Source: Gemmatimonadota bacterium (GTDB lineage: Bacteria > Gemmatimonadota > Gemmatimonadetes > Gemmatimonadales > GWC2-71-9). From it: a DNA stretch of 64,000 bases. The notes beneath the pieces were generated by a model that saw only the letters and a program-made list of their open reading frames with translations, was not told where the DNA came from and did not search any database. This document shows positions 54,299-63,690 of the stretch, piece by piece; the first letter of the stretch is position 1; the number at the start of each line of letters is the position of its first letter. A program made the translations under genes and the position numbers. The stretch is taken from contig JADJPD010000012.1 in the NCBI GenBank assembly GCA_016713435.1, forward strand, positions 186,001-250,000, written 5' to 3'.

Positions 54299-55627
54299 AT
54301 GGCCGACACCACGCTCATGGAGAAGCTCGTCTCGCTGTGCAAGCGGCGCGGCTTCGTCTTCCAGTCTTCCGAGATCTACGGCGGCCTCGGCTCCGTGTGG
54401 GACTACGGTCCCCTGGGCGTGGAGCTCAAGAAGAACGTCAAGGATCGCTGGTGGCGCGCCATGGTCCATGCGCGCGACGACATCGAGGGCCTCGACGCCG
54501 CCATCCTGATGCACCCGCGGGTCTGGGAGGCCAGCGGCCACGTGGCCGGCTTCACCGACCCGCTGGTGGACTGCAAGACCTGCAAGGCCCGCTTCCGCGC
54601 CGACAAGCTGCAGGACGCGCAGTGCCCCCAGAAGCCCTCGAAGCACCCCGGCGAGCACAGCACCTGCCAGCTCACCGAGCCGCGGATGTTCAACCTCATG
54701 TTCAAGACGTTCATGGGGCCGGTCGAGGAGCAGGCGGCCGTGATCTACATGCGACCCGAGACGGCGCAGGGCATCTACGTCAACTACCAGAACGTGCTGA
54801 ATGCCTCACGCCAGAAGGTGCCGTTCGGCATCGCGCAGATCGGCAAGGCGTTCCGGAACGAGATCACGCCCGGCAACTTCATCTTCCGGACCCGCGAGTT
54901 CGAGCAGATGGAGATGCAGTTCTTCGTGAAGCCCGGCACCGACATGGAGTGGTTCGAGCGCTGGCGCGAGTGGCGCATGGCCTGGCACACGAGCATCGGC
55001 CTGGCGCCCCAGAAGCTCCGCTGGCACGAGCACGGCCCGGGCGAGCTGGCCCACTACGCCAAGGCCGCCTACGACATCGAGTACGAGTTCCCCTTCGGCT
55101 GGAACGAGATCGAGGGCATCCACAACCGGAGCGACTTCGACCTGGGCCGCCACCAGGAGTACTCGGGCAAGAAGCTGGAGTACTTCGACCAGGCCGCCAA
55201 CGAGCGCTACGTCCCCTACATCGTGGAGACCTCCGCCGGCGCCGACCGCGTGACCCTGACGCTGCTGGTGGACGCCTACCGCGAGGAAGAGGTGGACGGC
55301 GAGACCCGCGTGGTGCTCGGCTTCCACCCGAGCGTGGCCCCGATCAAGGCCGCCGTGCTGCCGCTGGTCAAGAAGGACGGCATGCCCGAGCTCGCCGACC
55401 GGATCTACCACGACCTCAAGCGCCGCTTCCCCACGTTCTACGACGACAGCGGCGCCATCGGCCGCCGCTACCGGCGCATGGACGAGGCCGGCACCCTGTT
55501 CTGCTGCACCGTTGACGGCGAGACCGTGAAGGACGGCACCCTCACCGTGCGCGAGCGCGATGCCATGACCCAGGTGCGGGTGCACCAGGACCAGCTGGCG
55601 GCCTGGATCCAGGAGCGGATCGCCTGA
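54299..55627 (+). CDS. glyQS: Glycine--tRNA ligase, single-chain (alpha2) type
   Basis: 442 residues, a class II synthetase of the eukaryote/Bacteroidota-like single-polypeptide type rather than the glyQ/glyS pair. Motif 2 region FRNEITPGNFIFRTREFEQME and motif 3 region GADRVTLTLLVDAY, plus GSVWDYGPLGVELK at the N-terminus. A Cys-pair insertion (CKTCKAR ... CPQ) around residue 97 could bind zinc. No ribosome site is visible before the ATG. A strong terminator follows. Confidence 0.95.
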   Translation: MADTTLMEKLVSLCKRRGFVFQSSEIYGGLGSVWDYGPLGVELKKNVKDRWWRAMVHARDDIEGLDAAILMHPRVWEASGHVAGFTDPLVDCKTCKARFRADKLQDAQCPQKPSKHPGEHSTCQLTEPRMFNLMFKTFMGPVEEQAAVIYMRPETAQGIYVNYQNVLNASRQKVPFGIAQIGKAFRNEITPGNFIFRTREFEQMEMQFFVKPGTDMEWFERWREWRMAWHTSIGLAPQKLRWHEHGPGELAHYAKAAYDIEYEFPFGWNEIEGIHNRSDFDLGRHQEYSGKKLEYFDQAANERYVPYIVETSAGADRVTLTLLVDAYREEEVDGETRVVLGFHPSVAPIKAAVLPLVKKDGMPELADRIYHDLKRRFPTFYDDSGAIGRRYRRMDEAGTLFCCTVDGETVKDGTLTVRERDAMTQVRVHQDQLAAWIQERIA

Positions 55628-55648
55628 GGCGGGGCCCGGTGGGGTTGA

Positions 55649-55680
55649 GCAGGGTCCCGGGGACACCCGGGACCCTGCTT
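55649..55680 (+). terminator. Intrinsic terminator after glyQS
   Basis: A 13-bp perfect stem GCAGGGTCCCGGG/CCCGGGACCCTGC with a GACA loop, followed by TT only. Confidence 0.7.
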
Positions 55681-55719
55681 GCGCTTGGGGGGCCCGTTCC
55701 CCGCGCCGCCGGGACTGTC

Positions 55720-55725
55720 TAGCTT
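55720..55725 (+). promoter_or_regulatory. -10 element of the zincin gene
   Basis: TAGCTT at 55720-55725, 9 bases before ATG 55735. The -35 (TTCCCC, 17 bases upstream) is weak. Confidence 0.35.
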
Positions 55726-55734
55726 CCCGCCGCC

Positions 55735-56436
55735 ATGCGATTCACGGATTTCGAGGCCCTCGGGCGCCGGCTGGAGGCGGAGGTGCCCCCCCAGTTCCTG
55801 GATGGGGTCGCCGGGATCGAGGTGTCCCGCAAGGTCCTTCCCCATCCCACCCGGGCCGAGATCTACACCCTCGGCGAGTGCATCCCGGTCCCCGCCGAGG
55901 CCGGGGGCGGGGACGAGGGCATCCAGAGCCGGGTGGTGCTCTACCACGGCTCCTTCCGGGCCCTCGCGCAATACCACCACGATTTCGACTGGCGGGCCGA
56001 GGCCTGGGAGACCCTCACCCACGAGCTGCGCCACCACCTCGAGTGGCGCGCCCGCGCGCCGGATCTCGAGGCGTTCGACTGGGCGGCGGAGCAGAACTTT
56101 GCCCGGCTGGACGGCGAGGCGTTCGATCCGCTCTTTCACCTCTCGGCCGAGCCGGTGGTGAAGGGCGTCTTCCGCCTGGACGACGACTTCTTCCTCGACC
56201 AGCCGGTGCGCGAGGTGCCGGCCGAGGTGCGGTTCGACTGGCACGGCGCCCGCTACCGCATCCCGGCTCCCGAGGGCACCACCTTGCCGGCGCTGCTCTC
56301 GGTCACGGGCGTGGCGGAACCGCCGCCCGGCGAGCTGATCGTGGTGCTGCGCCGGACGCCCGGCCTGATGGCCCTGTTCCGGAAGGCGGACGGCCCACCC
56401 TTCCAGGAACAGGTCCGGGCGGTGCCGGTGGCCTGA
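55735..56436 (+). CDS. Metallopeptidase family protein (zincin type)
   Basis: 233 residues. HELRHHLEW places an HExxH zinc motif at about residues 96-100, matching the small zincin family of bacterial metallopeptidases. No signal peptide, so it is probably cytoplasmic. The C-terminal half is beta-rich without a recognised domain. Short leader and isolated position between two promoters suggest its own transcript. Confidence 0.7.
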   Translation: MRFTDFEALGRRLEAEVPPQFLDGVAGIEVSRKVLPHPTRAEIYTLGECIPVPAEAGGGDEGIQSRVVLYHGSFRALAQYHHDFDWRAEAWETLTHELRHHLEWRARAPDLEAFDWAAEQNFARLDGEAFDPLFHLSAEPVVKGVFRLDDDFFLDQPVREVPAEVRFDWHGARYRIPAPEGTTLPALLSVTGVAEPPPGELIVVLRRTPGLMALFRKADGPPFQEQVRAVPVA

Positions 56437-56452
56437 GGGCTCCCGGGGCCGC

Positions 56453-56458
56453 TATGTT
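56453..56458 (+). promoter_or_regulatory. -10 element of the beta-propeller gene
   Basis: TATGTT at 56453-56458, 6 bases before ATG 56465. No clear -35 is seen. Confidence 0.3.
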
Positions 56459-56464
56459 CCCCGC

Positions 56465-57640
56465 ATGGGCCGCCGATTCCTGCGGCCAGGGATTCCGTCG
56501 ATGACTCCGCGATTCCTGTTGGCGCTCCCCCTGCTCGCCTGGCCTGGTGCCGCCGTCGCCCAGGCCGCCGACCCGGGGTACCGGGTGGGCGTGGTGAGTG
56601 AGTCGGGCGACATCGTGACCTGGCTCAAGCCGGGGGCAGGCACGCTGGTGGAGGACCACGTGGTGCCGGTGGGTGTCATGCCGGCGGACGTGGACGGCCC
56701 CCACAACCTCGCCGTGGCGCCCGATCAGGCGTACTACTACCTCTCGATTGCGCACGGGACGCCGTTCGGCAACCTGTGGAAGATGGATGCGCGCACCGAC
56801 CAGCTGCTCGGCACGGCGCCGCTCGAGATGTTCCCGACCACCATCGGCCTCACCCCGGACGGGGACTTCGCCTTCGTCGCCAACTCGGACTTCCACGGCG
56901 ACCATCCCCGCGAGAACGTCATCACGGTGGTGCACACGCCCACCATGCAGACCATCACCCACCTGCCGGCCTGCGACATGCCGCACGGGGTGAAGTCGAA
57001 CCACGCCGGCACCACGGTCTACATCTCCTGCATGCACTCGGACGAGCTGCTGGAGATCGACGTGGCCTCGCTGGCTATCCGCCGCCGGGCCCCCACCGGC
57101 ACGGGCATGCAGCACGCCATGGCCGCCGACCAGCACGCCATGCACGGCGCGGCCCCGGCCGCCGGCGCCTCGGCGCCCGCCCCCGCGGCGGCGCCGGTGG
57201 ACGGCGAATGCGCCCCGACCTTCGTGTCGGTGAGCGCCGATGACCGGACCCTGTGGGCCGCCTGCAATCACTCGGGGACGGTGCAGGTCTGGGACGCCGC
57301 CAGCTTCACGAAGGTGGCGGAGGTTCCGGTGGGCGCCGGCGCCTACAACGTGGAGCCCTCGCCCGACGGGAAGTGGGTCATCGTCACCAACAAGAAGGCG
57401 CAGAGCTTCAGCCTGGTGGACGTGGCGGCCCGGAAGGAAGTGCTCCGGGTGCCGACCACCAAGAAGATCGTGCACGGCGTCGCGTGGTCGCCGGACGGGC
57501 GCTATGCGTTCATCTCGCAGGAATCGATCGGCGCCGATCCGGGCGCCGTGGACATGTTCGACGTGGCCGCACGCAAGGTGGTCGCCACGGTCCCGGTCCG
57601 GGCGCAGCCCACCGGGATCGCGATCCTGCGCCGGCCCTGA
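56465..57640 (+). CDS. YncE/YVTN-type beta-propeller, exported, with Met/His-rich loop
   Basis: 391 residues. Signal peptide ending AVAQAA after a second Met at residue 13. Repeated propeller blades of the YVTN type (DGPHNLAVAPDQAYYYLS, TPDGDFAFVAN, SPDGKWVIVTN, SPDGRYAFISQ). Between blades, residues about 211-240 form a loop rich in Met, His and Ala. Family members bind ligands or metals in the periplasm; the loop suggests copper or another soft metal, unproven. Confidence 0.78.
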   Translation: MGRRFLRPGIPSMTPRFLLALPLLAWPGAAVAQAADPGYRVGVVSESGDIVTWLKPGAGTLVEDHVVPVGVMPADVDGPHNLAVAPDQAYYYLSIAHGTPFGNLWKMDARTDQLLGTAPLEMFPTTIGLTPDGDFAFVANSDFHGDHPRENVITVVHTPTMQTITHLPACDMPHGVKSNHAGTTVYISCMHSDELLEIDVASLAIRRRAPTGTGMQHAMAADQHAMHGAAPAAGASAPAPAAAPVDGECAPTFVSVSADDRTLWAACNHSGTVQVWDAASFTKVAEVPVGAGAYNVEPSPDGKWVIVTNKKAQSFSLVDVAARKEVLRVPTTKKIVHGVAWSPDGRYAFISQESIGADPGAVDMFDVAARKVVATVPVRAQPTGIAILRRP

Positions 57641-57659
57641 CCCGCACCCCCTGGTCCCG

Positions 57660-57923
57660 ATGACGCACGAGACGCTGACCTCCCTGCCCGGCACCGAGGT
57701 GCTGGCGCGCGCCAAGCGCTTCTTCCAGGAGCGGGTGCCGAACTACGCGGCGTTCCCCGAGAAGGAGGGGCCCACGTTCCTGCAGCTGCGCGGGCAGGGC
57801 GGTGAGGAGATCGCCATCGCGGTGGCGGCGGCGGAGCAGGGGACGCGGGTGCGGGCCTCCACGCTGCTGTTCGATCGCGAGATCGGCCGCTTCTTCACCA
57901 CCCTGCCCGGAGGGCCGGCATGA
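57660..57923 (+). CDS. Hypothetical protein upstream of the ubiquitin-like gene
   Basis: 87 residues. A helical start (LTSLPGTEVLARAKRFFQE) then a beta-rich part with GGEEIAIAVAAA and a C-terminal REIGRFFTTLP. No family recognised. Its stop overlaps the next gene (ATGA), so it belongs to the same three-gene cassette. Confidence 0.5.
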   Translation: MTHETLTSLPGTEVLARAKRFFQERVPNYAAFPEKEGPTFLQLRGQGGEEIAIAVAAAEQGTRVRASTLLFDREIGRFFTTLPGGPA

Positions 57924-58177
57924 CCGCGATCCCCGTCCGCATCATGGTCCAGGAGGTGTGGGACCAGGTGGAGCTCGAGCTGCAGCCCAGCGCCAGCGTG
58001 GGCGAGGTGAAGGAACGCGCGCTGGCGCTGACCCATGCGCCGGGGCGTCCCGAGGAGTTCGAGGTCAAGTTTCGCGGCGCCCTGGTCCTCGACGAGAAGC
58101 GGAGCCTCGCCGAGGCCGGGGTGGGGCCGCGCTCGTCGCTGATCGTGCTGTCGCGCCGCCGCCGGCCGGTGCGCTGA
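57920..58177 (+). CDS. Small ubiquitin-like (beta-grasp) protein
   Basis: 85 residues. Strand pattern IPVRIMVQEVWDQVELELQ, helix VGEVKERALALT, then FEVKFRGALVLDEKRSLAEAGVGPRSSLIVL; this is the ubiquitin/EsaB-type beta-grasp arrangement, including the LDEKRSLAEAGV motif typical of ubiquitin-like folds. The C-terminus is RRRRPVR, not GG, so conjugation is unlikely. No E1, E2 or JAB gene is nearby. Confidence 0.6.
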   Translation: MTAIPVRIMVQEVWDQVELELQPSASVGEVKERALALTHAPGRPEEFEVKFRGALVLDEKRSLAEAGVGPRSSLIVLSRRRRPVR

Positions 58178-58443
58178 CGGACCCGGGCCGTCAGCCGCCG
58201 CGCGGGCGGGCGCTCACCTGGCTCGCCGTCGGGTTCCTGCTGCTCGACGGGGCGCTGCTGGGGCTGATCGCGCTCTGGACGCGGAGCCCGCGGTACGCCG
58301 GCGGCGGGCTGCTGTGCCTGCTCGTGGCGGGGGCCGTGACGCTCCTGTGGCGCCGCCAGCGACGGCTGCATGCCGAGGTGGCGGCGGCGCGTGAGGCGGT
58401 CCGCGACGAGGCTCGCGCGCTCCGCGACCTGCTGAACCGCTAG
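58174..58443 (+). CDS. Small two-span membrane protein; probable CTG start
   Basis: 89 residues: two hydrophobic helices (WLAVGFLLLDGALLGLIAL and GGLLCLLVAGAVTLLW) then a basic coiled-coil tail (RRQRRLHAEVAAAREAVRDE). There is no ATG, GTG or TTG ahead of the first helix; CTG 58174 overlaps the ubiquitin-like stop as CTGA and is the only plausible start. Third gene of the cassette. Confidence 0.5.
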   Translation: MTDPGRQPPRGRALTWLAVGFLLLDGALLGLIALWTRSPRYAGGGLLCLLVAGAVTLLWRRQRRLHAEVAAAREAVRDEARALRDLLNR

Positions 58444-58452
58444 GTCCCCCGC

Positions 58453-59353
58453 ATGCCCATCCCGCTGTTTACCCATCCCGCCTGCCTGAACCACGACCCG
58501 GGGCACGATCACCCCGGAGACGCCAGCGCGCCTCCAGGCCATCCTGGCGCGTCTCGGCCGCGACCCGAGCGCGGAGATCCGCGAGGTTCCCGCGGCCCGC
58601 CGCGAGGACTTGCTGGTGGTGCACCCCGAGGGGCACGTGGCCGGCCTGGAGCAGCTGGCGGCACACGGGGGCGGGGTGGTGTCCCTCGACACGGTGATGA
58701 GCGCGGGGAGCTGGCAGGCGGTGCTCGGCGCCACCGGGGCCGTGCTGGCCGCGGTGGAGCATGCGCACCAGCGGGGCGGGCACGCCTTTGCCGCGGTGCG
58801 GCCCCCCGGGCACCATGCCCTCGCGCAGCGCGCCATGGGCTTCTGCCTGGTCAACAACGTGATGGTGGCGGCGCGGCGCGCGCAGGCGCTGGGCCGCGCC
58901 CGCGTGCTCATCGTGGACTGGGACGTGCACCACGGCAACGGTACCCAGGCCCTCATGGAGCACGACGCCAGCATCCGCTTCGTCTCCCTGCACCAGCACC
59001 CCTGGTATCCCGGCACCGGCATGGCGGAGGAGCGCGGGGTGGGCAACGTCTTCAACGTGCCCCGCGGTCCCGGCGCCCCCCCGGCGCTCTACGTGGACGA
59101 CCTGTGGGCCGCCGTCCGCCAGGCCACCGCGGGCTGGACTCCCGACCTGGTGCTCGTCTCCGCCGGCTATGACGCCATGCTCGGCGACCCCCTCGGGGGA
59201 TTCACGCTGGAGCCGGAGCACTATGCCCAGGTGATCACCCGCCTCCGGGAACGCCTCCCCAAGGCGCCGATCGTGGCCCTGCTGGAGGGTGGCTACGTCC
59301 CCGCGCGCATCGCGGAAGGCGTGCAGTCCACCATCTGGGCGCTGGGAGACTGA
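58453..59353 (+). CDS. Histone deacetylase/acetoin-utilisation family protein, frameshifted
   Basis: Zinc-dependent deacetylase fold. N-terminal FTHPACLNHDPG, then RPPGHHA, the metal site DWDVHHGNGTQ and GYDAM. A surplus G at 58516-58517 splits HDHP from ETPARLQAILARLGRD; removing it gives about 299 residues. Substrates range from acetylated polyamines to proteins; not assignable here. Confidence 0.82.
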
Positions 59354-59415
59354 GGATTGCCGGGAGCCCCCGGCCGAGGCGAGATTCCCGGCCCACTCCC
59401 TGATCGAGGATCGCC

Positions 59416-60441
59416 GTGACGCACGCCCTTCGGCTCGAGGCCGAGGTCCTGAACCTCAAGACCCGCCATCCGTTCATCATTGCCCGCGGGGGCGAGAGCG
59501 AGTATCGCACCGTGTGGGTGCGGCTGGTGGACAAGGACGGGGTCGAGGGGTGGGGCGAGGCCGCGCCCGCCAAGATCTACGGCGAGACCACCGAGACGGT
59601 GCTCGCGGCGCTGCAGGCGTACGGGGCCCACCTGCCGGCGGACCCGTTCGACCTCGAGGGCGCCGAGCGTGAATGGGAGAAGGCCCTCAAGCTGAACCCC
59701 TCGGCGCGCGCGGCCCTGTCCTCGGCGCTGCACGACTACGTCGGCAAGAAGCTCGGCGTCCCAGTCTACAAGCTGTGGGGCCTCAACCCGGCGGAGGCGC
59801 CGCGGTCCACCTTCACCATCGGCATCGACACCGTCGAGAAGCTGCGCCTGAAGGTGCTGGAGGCGGAGCAGTACCCCGTCCTCAAGATCAAGCTCGGCAC
59901 CCACCGCGACCGCGAGATCCTCGAGACCATCCGCGCCCTCACCGACAAGGAGCTGCGGGTGGACGCCAACACCGGCTGGACGGTGAAGCAGGGCCTCCGG
60001 ATGCTGCCCATCCTCGAGGAGTTCGGCGTCACGGTGCTGGAGCAGCCGCTGCCGGCCACCGACCTCGACGGGCTCGAGACGCTCACCAACGCCTCCGACA
60101 TCCCGGTCATCGCCGATGAGAGCTGCCTCACGGCGGCGGACATCCCGCGGCTCGTGGGGAAGGTGGACGGGATCAACATCAAGATCGCCAAGTGCGGATC
60201 GCTGCGTGAGGCACTGCGCATGATCGCCATCGCGCGGGCGCACCACATGATGGTCATGGTGGGGTGCATGATCGAAAGCTCGATCGCCATCACGGCGGCG
60301 GCGCACTTCACGCCGCTGGTGGACATCGTGGACCTCGACGGCGCGGCACTCTGCAGCAATGATCCCTTCGCGGGCGCCACCATCGACGGCGGCCAGGTGC
60401 GGCTCCCCACCGGACCGGGGCTCGGGCTCAGCCGGCGATGA
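59416..60441 (+). CDS. Dipeptide epimerase (enolase superfamily)
   Basis: 341 residues. Acid/base Lys in LKIKLG and IKIAKCG, metal ligands in DANTGW, EQPL and ADES, and the terminal GCMIESS loop match the L-Ala-D/L-Glu epimerase type. Epimerises dipeptides such as those from murein turnover. Starts at GTG 59416 after GGATCGCC; stop overlaps the priA ATG. Confidence 0.88.
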   Translation: MTHALRLEAEVLNLKTRHPFIIARGGESEYRTVWVRLVDKDGVEGWGEAAPAKIYGETTETVLAALQAYGAHLPADPFDLEGAEREWEKALKLNPSARAALSSALHDYVGKKLGVPVYKLWGLNPAEAPRSTFTIGIDTVEKLRLKVLEAEQYPVLKIKLGTHRDREILETIRALTDKELRVDANTGWTVKQGLRMLPILEEFGVTVLEQPLPATDLDGLETLTNASDIPVIADESCLTAADIPRLVGKVDGINIKIAKCGSLREALRMIAIARAHHMMVMVGCMIESSIAITAAAHFTPLVDIVDLDGAALCSNDPFAGATIDGGQVRLPTGPGLGLSRR

Positions 60442-62849
60442 CCGCCGGCTTCGGGCAGGTGGCGCTCCCGCTGCCGCTCGCCCAGCCCTACACCTACCGG
60501 ATCCCCGAGGCCCTCGCGGACCGCGCCCTGCCCGGGGCGCGCGTCGTGGTCCCGGTCCGCAACCGCGAGATGGTCGGTCTCCTCACCGCCCTCGGCCCCC
60601 CGGCCGAGGGCGTCGTGCCGAAGGACATCCTCGCCGCCCCCGACCCGGCGCCGGCCCTCCCCGAACCCCTCCTCGAAACCGCCCGCTGGCTCGCCGGCTA
60701 TTACGGGGCGCCGCTCGGCCTCACCCTCCGGGCGATGCTTCCCACCGCGCTCTGGGGCACCTCGCAGGTGGTGGTGGTCCTGGCCGACGGGGCGCCGCTG
60801 GGTGGCGTGGCAGGTGACGTGGTGGCCTGGCTGCAGAAGAAGGGGGGCGAGGCGCCCGTCGGCTCCATTGCGCGGGCGCTCAAGCGCCCGGTCTGGGAGG
60901 CCGTCAACCGGCTGGCCCGCGTCGGCGCGGTCCACCTCCGCGTGGAGCCGGCAGAGACCGACGGGCAGGTGGCCACCCAGCGGGTGATCCGCCTGCGCGA
61001 GCCCGCGCCCTCCCTGGTGGAGCGCGAGACGCTCTTCCGGCGGGCCCCGCGGCAGCGGGCCGTCCTCGAGGCGCTCGAGGAGCTGGGCGGCGCGGCCAGC
61101 ACCGGGCACCTCCTGGAGCGGCTGGGCCTCTCGCGGGCGGGGATCGATGCCCTGGTCCGCCGGGGGCTGGCGCAGGTCGAGCAGGTGGAGGCGAGCCGGG
61201 ATCCCTTTCACGGCCTCCCCGGCACGCCACCGCCGGACAATCCCACTCCCGCCCAGCGCGCCGCCATCGCCGCCATCACCGCCCTGCCCCCGGGCGAGGC
61301 CGCGCTGCTCTTCGGGGTCACCGGCAGCGGCAAGACGCTCGTCTACCTCGAGGCCATCCGGCAGGCGCTCGAGGCGGGCCGGGGAGCCATCCTGCTGGTC
61401 CCGGAGATCGCCCTCACGCCGCAGACGGTGAGCCGCGTGCGCGGCGCCTTCGGCGACCAGGTGGCCGTGCTCCACAGCGCCCTCTCGGACGGCGAGCGGG
61501 CCGATGCCTGGCGGGCGCTCCGCCGCGGGCAGAAGAAGGTGGCCATCGGCGCCCGCTCCGCGATCTTCGCGCCGGTGCAGGACCTTGGCGTGATCGTGGT
61601 GGATGAGGAGCACGAGTCGAGCTACAAGAACGGCGAGGCCCCGCGCTACCATGCCCGCGACGTGGCGCTGGTGCGCGCCCGCCTCGAGGGCGCCCGCCTG
61701 GTGCTCGGCAGCGCCACGCCCGCCCCCGAGACGATGGCCCGCGTGGGCGACCGGCTCCAGCTTCTCCGTCTGCCCGAGCGCGCTGGCCAGCAGCCGCTCC
61801 CGCCGGTGGAATTGGTGGACATGCGGAGCGCTCCGCGGCTCGCCGAGGCGGGGGCCATCCCGTGGAGCGAGGCGCTCGACCGCGCGGTGGCGCGCGCCCT
61901 CGCGCGGGCCGAGCAGGTGCTCCTCCTCCTCAACCGGCGGGGCTATGCGGCGGTGCTTCAGTGCCCGAGCTGCGGGGTGGCGCGGAGCTGCGACCGCTGC
62001 AGCATCACGCTCACCGTGCACCAGGCCCCCGCGGGCCTCCGCTGCCACTACTGCGGCAAGGACGAGCCCATCCCGCGCGCCTGCCCGGAGTGCGGCCACG
62101 CCGTGCAGCGGATGCGCGGGGTGGGGACCCAGCAGCTCGAGCGCTTCGTGGCGGAGCGGTTCCCCGAGGCGCGCCTGGCGCGGATGGATCTCGACACCAC
62201 CAGCGCCAAGTGGTCCCACCAGGCCATCCTGGAGCGCGTGGGGCGGGGCGAGGTGGACATCCTGCTCGGGACCCAGATGATCGCCAAGGGACTCGACTTC
62301 CCGAACGTGACGCTGGTGGGCGTGGTGGATGCCGATACCGGCCTCCACTTGCCGGACTTCCGGGCGGCGGAGCGCACCTTCCAGCTGCTGGCGCAGGTTG
62401 CCGGCCGCGCGGGGCGCGGGCCCAAGGGCGGCCGCGTCATCGTGCAGACCCGCGCCCCGGCGCACTACGCCCTGGTCACCGCCGCGGCGCACGACACGGA
62501 GGCCTTCCTCAAGGCCGAGCTTGCCGTGCGGCAGGAGCCGCCGTATCCGCCGGCCCGCTCGCTCGTCAACCTGGTGGTTTCCGGCGAGCACGATCTCGCC
62601 GTGGCCGACGCCGCGGAACGCGTCGCCAACTGGTGCGCGGGGTTGCTGGCCTCCCAGCAGCTGGACGTGGAGGTGCTGGGACCCGCACCCTGCGCGCTGG
62701 CCCGGATCAAGGACCGCTGGCGCTGGCACGTGGTGCTCCGGGGCGCGGGCCCCGTGCTCGGCCGGGTGGTGCGCTACGCAGCGACCCGGATGCCGCAGCC
62801 GAGCGGCACCCGGGTCGTCATTGACCGCGATCCGGTGAGCCTGCTCTAG
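60438..62849 (+). CDS. priA: Primosomal protein N' (PriA helicase)
   Basis: 803 residues. Walker A GVTGSGKT near residue 293, DEEH near 388, and a zinc-binding segment of four Cys pairs (CPSC, CDRC, CHYC, CPEC) around residues 508-553. Restarts stalled replication forks by loading the replicative helicase. N-terminal DNA-binding region and C-terminal domain look complete. Ends 3 bases before the convergent DUF481 gene. Confidence 0.95.
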   Translation: MTAGFGQVALPLPLAQPYTYRIPEALADRALPGARVVVPVRNREMVGLLTALGPPAEGVVPKDILAAPDPAPALPEPLLETARWLAGYYGAPLGLTLRAMLPTALWGTSQVVVVLADGAPLGGVAGDVVAWLQKKGGEAPVGSIARALKRPVWEAVNRLARVGAVHLRVEPAETDGQVATQRVIRLREPAPSLVERETLFRRAPRQRAVLEALEELGGAASTGHLLERLGLSRAGIDALVRRGLAQVEQVEASRDPFHGLPGTPPPDNPTPAQRAAIAAITALPPGEAALLFGVTGSGKTLVYLEAIRQALEAGRGAILLVPEIALTPQTVSRVRGAFGDQVAVLHSALSDGERADAWRALRRGQKKVAIGARSAIFAPVQDLGVIVVDEEHESSYKNGEAPRYHARDVALVRARLEGARLVLGSATPAPETMARVGDRLQLLRLPERAGQQPLPPVELVDMRSAPRLAEAGAIPWSEALDRAVARALARAEQVLLLLNRRGYAAVLQCPSCGVARSCDRCSITLTVHQAPAGLRCHYCGKDEPIPRACPECGHAVQRMRGVGTQQLERFVAERFPEARLARMDLDTTSAKWSHQAILERVGRGEVDILLGTQMIAKGLDFPNVTLVGVVDADTGLHLPDFRAAERTFQLLAQVAGRAGRGPKGGRVIVQTRAPAHYALVTAAAHDTEAFLKAELAVRQEPPYPPARSLVNLVVSGEHDLAVADAAERVANWCAGLLASQQLDVEVLGPAPCALARIKDRWRWHVVLRGAGPVLGRVVRYAATRMPQPSGTRVVIDRDPVSLL

Positions 62850-62852
62850 CGT

Positions 62853-63590
62853 CTAGAAGACGATCTGCAGGCCGGAGGTGAGGAACCGGTCCGTGGTCTT
62901 GAAGCCCGGCTCCGGCAGCTTGTCGTACCTGATGACGTAACCCGCCTTGAACGCCACCTTCGCGGAGATCGGCGCCACCAGCGCCGTCTCGAAGTTGGCC
63001 CGCAGGTCCTCGCTCTCCTTGAAGTTCGGCAGCACCTCCGCCAGCTGCGTCAGGTACGCCTTCTCGCCGAGCAGCTGCTTCAAGAGCAGGGCGCCCCGGC
63101 CGCTGCCGAAGCTCACGTCGTCGCCCAGGGTGGAGCGCTGCTGGTTGGCGGCCACGCCGGCCTCGAGGTCGATCGTGGTGCGCGGGAGTGCCACGGCCTT
63201 GAAGGTGAGGCCGGTGCCTTCCTCGAACCGGCGGCTGATGCCGGCAAACTCGTTGCGATCCCAGCCGGTCAGCACGTAGAGCCCGAGGCGGGGCGAGAAG
63301 CCGTAGTCGCCGCGCAGGCGCGCGGCATAGTTCTCCGCGGACTTCACCCCGTCGGTGCGGCCGTACACGGCCGCGAACTGCTGGCCGATGGTCCACTGGC
63401 CGCTGGTGTAGGTGGCCTTCTGGCCGGCATTCAGCGTGGTGGTGGAGGTGTTGCCGGCGGTGTTGACGAAGCCGAAGTCGGTCTGGAGCGTCCAGGGGCG
63501 CTTCGGCGCCTCCTGCGCGACCAGGGCGGGAGCGAGGAGCGCCACGGCGAGGCCGGTGGCGAGGCGCGAGGGCAAACGAACGAGGTGCAT
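62853..63590 (-). CDS. DUF481 family outer-membrane protein
   Basis: 245 residues. Signal peptide ending ALVAQ at about residue 25; beta-rich mature part with FGFVNTAGNTSTTTLNAG near its start and a closing aromatic strand LTSGLQIVF typical of outer-membrane proteins. DUF481 (YdiY-like) function unknown. ATG 63590. Confidence 0.82.
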   Translation of the reverse strand: MHLVRLPSRLATGLAVALLAPALVAQEAPKRPWTLQTDFGFVNTAGNTSTTTLNAGQKATYTSGQWTIGQQFAAVYGRTDGVKSAENYAARLRGDYGFSPRLGLYVLTGWDRNEFAGISRRFEEGTGLTFKAVALPRTTIDLEAGVAANQQRSTLGDDVSFGSGRGALLLKQLLGEKAYLTQLAEVLPNFKESEDLRANFETALVAPISAKVAFKAGYVIRYDKLPEPGFKTTDRFLTSGLQIVF

Positions 63591-63611
63591 CGAGGGTCCC
63601 GGGAATGAAGT

Positions 63612-63660
63612 GACAGAAACGACCTGCGCCGGGCGCCCCCGAAGGGACACCCGGCGCAGG
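63612..63660 (-). terminator. Intrinsic terminator after the ompA-type gene
   Basis: On the minus strand, an 11-bp stem CCTGCGCCGGG (3' arm 63633-63623) and its partner at 63660-63650, followed by the T-rich TCGTTTC. It separates the OmpA gene from the DUF481 gene. Confidence 0.7.
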
Positions 63661-63690
63661 GGGGACCGGCGAACCGGTCCCCGGCTCAGG

